From the NCBI GenBank assembly GCA_012727835.1, contig JAAYGE010000089.1, forward strand, positions 1-8,132: DNA of 8,132 nucleotides. Direction: 5' to 3'. Origin of the DNA: Bacillota bacterium (GTDB taxonomy: Bacteria > Bacillota_H > UBA994 > UBA5500). Position 1 is the first letter of the stretch; each line of letters starts with the position of its first letter. This document shows, one piece after another, positions 6,374 to 8,132 of this stretch. The notes under the pieces are model-generated. The model searched no databases, had not been told where the DNA came from, and worked only from the letters and a program-made list of their open reading frames with translations. A program made the translations under genes and the position numbers.

Positions 6374-6423
6374 CTTCCCTGGAACTGTCACACGCCTTAT
6401 TGCATAGTAGCGTTAGCCAATAC
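6341..6423. repeat. Dispersed intergenic repeat, copy 2
   Basis: Same two conserved blocks, order and orientation as 2598-2690. The first block (6341-6376) contains CCCCAACGCGC, the ACGC-GCATA-GCGT mini-hairpin and GGCCGACAGCCTT. The second (6402-6423) contains GCATAGTAGCGTTAGCC. It fills most of the gap between the convergent mrfB and Nudix genes. Its left end forms the right-hand sequence of the minus-strand terminator stem; copy 1 lacks the matching flank and T tract. Confidence 0.65.
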
Positions 6424-6444
6424 CGACGAATGAACTGCTGCCGC

Positions 6445-7086
6445 CTAAGAACGCAATCCTGTCAATTGGTGCCAGAGTTTCGCTACAAACAAGGCGGAGC
6501 CTTGCAGCCTAAACCGTGTCATATCCGGTAGAGGTCTGCCAATGTAGTTGACGCCTTGCTTTTGTAAGGCATCTAGGCCTAACGGCGCTTGTAATAGCTG
6601 TAAAAGGGCAGCTACCGACATAAGCAACAGGCCCGGAATTTCCCCCGCCGGGCGCGGTTGTCCCAATAGCTCCGCCTCATAAACGGCATTCACGTAGTCC
6701 CGCTGATAGGGATTGCCTCGATCATCTCGTAGAGATATCTTACTTTGCCAAACCATTAGGGGAGCCGGTTCCTCGGGAAGCTGGGCTACAAGATCTGTCA
6801 CTTCCAACCGCTCATCCGTCAGCAACAGGGTGGAACGGGCAGGCCTAATGCGAATGTCAACGGCAGCTTCCTCCCGCGCTTCCCGCATTACCGCCTCGGG
6901 CAAACGTTCCCCCTGCTCCATGCCACCGCCTATGCCAATGACAGGGATAACCAGTGTCCCTTCCTTAGTGCTCCAGTACTTTTCGTTGCCCAAGGCCCAC
7001 ACCAGTTGACCTTCACACCAGGCCACCAGCCCCGTACTGATCCGAGCAGTGGGCGGATACGACAACAAGTTGAGTAATTCCACCAT
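6445..7086 (-). CDS. Nudix hydrolase family protein
   Basis: Predicted hydrolase of a nucleoside-diphosphate-linked compound; the substrate is not predictable. The Nudix signature lies at residues 54-76, GGMEQGERL...REAREEAAV: G54, E60, R68, E69, E72 and E73 fit G-x5-E-x7-R-E-U-x-E-E-x-G-U, so the metal-binding glutamates are present. The signature's last Gly is Ala75. At 213 residues the protein is longer than minimal MutT-like enzymes. The extra C-terminal 80 residues or so are mostly helical (AALLQLLQAPLGLDALQ) and unrecognised. ATG 7086 is preceded by GGAGG (7095-7091) four bases away, a tight but usable spacing. It follows the lipoprotein gene by 51 bases with no terminator between, so the two probably share a transcript. 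It converges on mrfB and ends at an intrinsic terminator. Assignment to the superfamily is secure, the role is not. Confidence 0.85.
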   Translation of the reverse strand: MVELLNLLSYPPTARISTGLVAWCEGQLVWALGNEKYWSTKEGTLVIPVIGIGGGMEQGERLPEAVMREAREEAAVDIRIRPARSTLLLTDERLEVTDLVAQLPEEPAPLMVWQSKISLRDDRGNPYQRDYVNAVYEAELLGQPRPAGEIPGLLLMSVAALLQLLQAPLGLDALQKQGVNYIGRPLPDMTRFRLQGSALFVAKLWHQLTGLRS

Positions 7087-7137
7087 TAAACCTCCATTAA
7101 GCAGCCAATAGATTATCTCATTTCTGGCCGAGAAATC

Positions 7138-8067
7138 CTAATCTTCTATTATATAAATCCGTCCCTCTTCTACTCGTCGAACCTCGAAGTAATGCTTTTC
7201 ATAAACAATTCCGTTGGGCCCATCCCAGGCTTTGGCCCAAAACTCGTACTCGCTGGTGGCAGCCATGATAATCTCTACCTGTCGGTTTTCCACGTCGTAA
7301 AGGGCCAGATCGATAGGATATTCGGGCGCGCGCCACGGAAGAATGATCTCTTTATTAAATAGACCCACCAAGAGAACATTACGATCCGGTGCCCATTTGC
7401 CAGTTCCTTCAATATCTAGGGTTTCTACCACTTGCCCCTTCTCCGCATCCACAATAACACAACCCCTTGCCGGGCTGGTCCCTGTATCTACCCAGAAATA
7501 GCGATCGTCGTAGGACCACTCTGCTTCAGTGGCGATGGTGCCGATGGGGCCAATCTCTATACACCGGGCTTCACCCACTCGCCACAGGTACAGTATTTCA
7601 TAGTCGAGAACAAGGGCCACTGCATGCCTCTGTCGCGACCAGGTGGGCGCAAAGGCCAGGTTCGGCAGTCTACTGAGCACCTCTTCCATAGCAGCAAGCG
7701 CCTGCTCACTGGCAGCCTCTTCCTCACCAATTTGCAGTAACTGGGAACGTTCTACAACCTGAATGGAAATCTCAGCCTCCACCCCATCTTCTATCTGCCC
7801 CTTTACCTTTACGCTGGCGTCTAGTCTTTCTGGCAACAGAGATGTGTCCCAAGTCACTTTCCGCCTCTCCCCTTGCCCATCACTCAGTTTAACCTCCAAC
7901 TCAGCAGGCAACTCAAGGGAACTAGACCGAGTGCCTTTCTCCACCATCAATCCGGCCGGTGGTATCACTTCTACTACCGTCAGCTTCTCAGCACAAGCTG
8001 TTAAGCTGCCCAGTATCAACAAACATGACAAAATAACGATCCCGACACGCCGCCCCCTACTCATCAC
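7138..8067 (-). CDS. Lipoprotein with Ig-like domain and beta-rich C-terminal domain, unknown function
   Basis: Surface lipoprotein. The N-terminus has Arg/Arg, a hydrophobic core (VGIVILSCLLILGSL) and a lipobox LTAC, with Cys25 the predicted lipid anchor. Residues 30-106 resemble a bacterial Ig-like (Big_4 type) domain: LPAELEVKLSDG, VTWD, VKVKGQIEDG and ISIQVVE strands. A short helical linker (about 110-136, EEEAASEQALAAMEEVL) follows. The rest (about 139-309) is beta-rich, with WD40/PD40-like phrases such as APTWSRQRHAVALVLD, EWSYDDRYFWVD and GKWAPDRNVLLVGL, suggesting part of a beta-propeller or a substrate-reading domain. GTG 8067 or ATG 8064 could start it; ATG 8064 has the better distance (eight bases) from GGGGG (8077-8073). 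It is upstream of, and probably co-transcribed with, the Nudix gene. Function not recognised. Confidence 0.8.
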   Translation of the reverse strand: MMSRGRRVGIVILSCLLILGSLTACAEKLTVVEVIPPAGLMVEKGTRSSSLELPAELEVKLSDGQGERRKVTWDTSLLPERLDASVKVKGQIEDGVEAEISIQVVERSQLLQIGEEEAASEQALAAMEEVLSRLPNLAFAPTWSRQRHAVALVLDYEILYLWRVGEARCIEIGPIGTIATEAEWSYDDRYFWVDTGTSPARGCVIVDAEKGQVVETLDIEGTGKWAPDRNVLLVGLFNKEIILPWRAPEYPIDLALYDVENRQVEIIMAATSEYEFWAKAWDGPNGIVYEKHYFEVRRVEEGRIYIIED

Positions 8068-8131
8068 TTACACCCCCATTTCTAGTTATACTATTCACCA
8101 AATCTATCCAACGCTCCTTTACTAAAATCAA
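8057..8131 (-). CDS. Possible C-terminal tail of an upstream gene, cut by the window edge
   Basis: On the minus strand the frame from the window edge reads LILVKERWIDLVNSITRNGGVSDE and stops at TAG 8059-8057, overlapping the lipoprotein start (ATGAGTAG). That kind of overlap is common between co-translated genes. A second frame, VDFSKGALDRFGE, stops at 8091 and cannot be ruled out as the real one. With only 25 codons visible neither can be identified. If coding, the lipoprotein and Nudix genes belong to a longer minus-strand operon. Confidence 0.4.
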   Translation of the reverse strand: MILVKERWIDLVNSITRNGGVSDE

Positions 8132-8132
8132 C

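Noticed and set aside
7743..7752. GGAACGTTCT as a second LexA site
   Set aside because: It lies within the lipoprotein coding region and lacks the four-base spacer between half-sites.
8081..8117. Promoter for the lipoprotein on the minus strand (TTGGAT and TATAAC)
   Set aside because: The -10 is good, but the spacing from the best -35 is only 15 bases and the region may be coding for an upstream gene, so it is not listed as a feature.

Overview
The window looks like a chromosomal stretch from a Gram-positive Firmicute, probably a clostridial spore-former (Peptococcaceae or Moorella-like). This is inferred from Gram-positive-type ribosome binding sites, frequent TTG/GTG starts, an mrfA-mrfB pair arranged as in Bacillus, a YczE-family membrane protein, a lipoprotein with a Gram-positive-style signal, and intermediate GC content. 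No phage, transposase, CRISPR, tRNA or rRNA gene was recognised.

Layout. (1) 12-677 (+): YczE-family integral membrane protein, closed by a near-perfect intrinsic terminator at 696-725. (2) 849-2258 (+): a protein of unknown function made of three tandem ~150-residue NPxFE/W-type beta-sandwich repeats with no signal peptide, followed by a hairpin terminator. (3) 2313-2785: about 470 bases without a convincing gene but rich in inverted repeats, including one copy of a dispersed intergenic repeat. (4) 2786-6321 (+): the mrfA-mrfB DNA-repair operon, a DUF1998-type superfamily 2 helicase plus a DnaQ-like exonuclease with a helical C-terminus. It has a good vegetative promoter with a LexA-box-like sequence between the -35 and -10 elements. 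(5) 6322-6444: a convergent intergenic region with the second repeat copy, part of which forms an intrinsic terminator for the minus strand. (6) 6445-8067 (-): a lipoprotein gene followed by a Nudix hydrolase gene, probably co-transcribed, and the tail of a possible further upstream gene at the window edge.

Most notable: mrfB really seems to begin at TTG 5098, inside the end of mrfA and behind a strong Shine-Dalgarno sequence. Its frame is interrupted by one in-frame amber codon (TAG 5242-5244, codon 49); sequence on both sides of the stop reads as MrfB N-terminal sequence. A start at TTG 5281 would give a shortened protein that still has the catalytic core. Since four of the six main genes here end in TAG, amber reassignment (for example to pyrrolysine) is unlikely. 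A recent nonsense mutation, readthrough or a sequencing error are the live options.

Working together: MrfA and MrfB are expected to act as a helicase-nuclease pair in excision of mitomycin-type DNA lesions, and the candidate LexA operator would link them to the SOS response. The lipoprotein and Nudix protein have no evident functional link to them.
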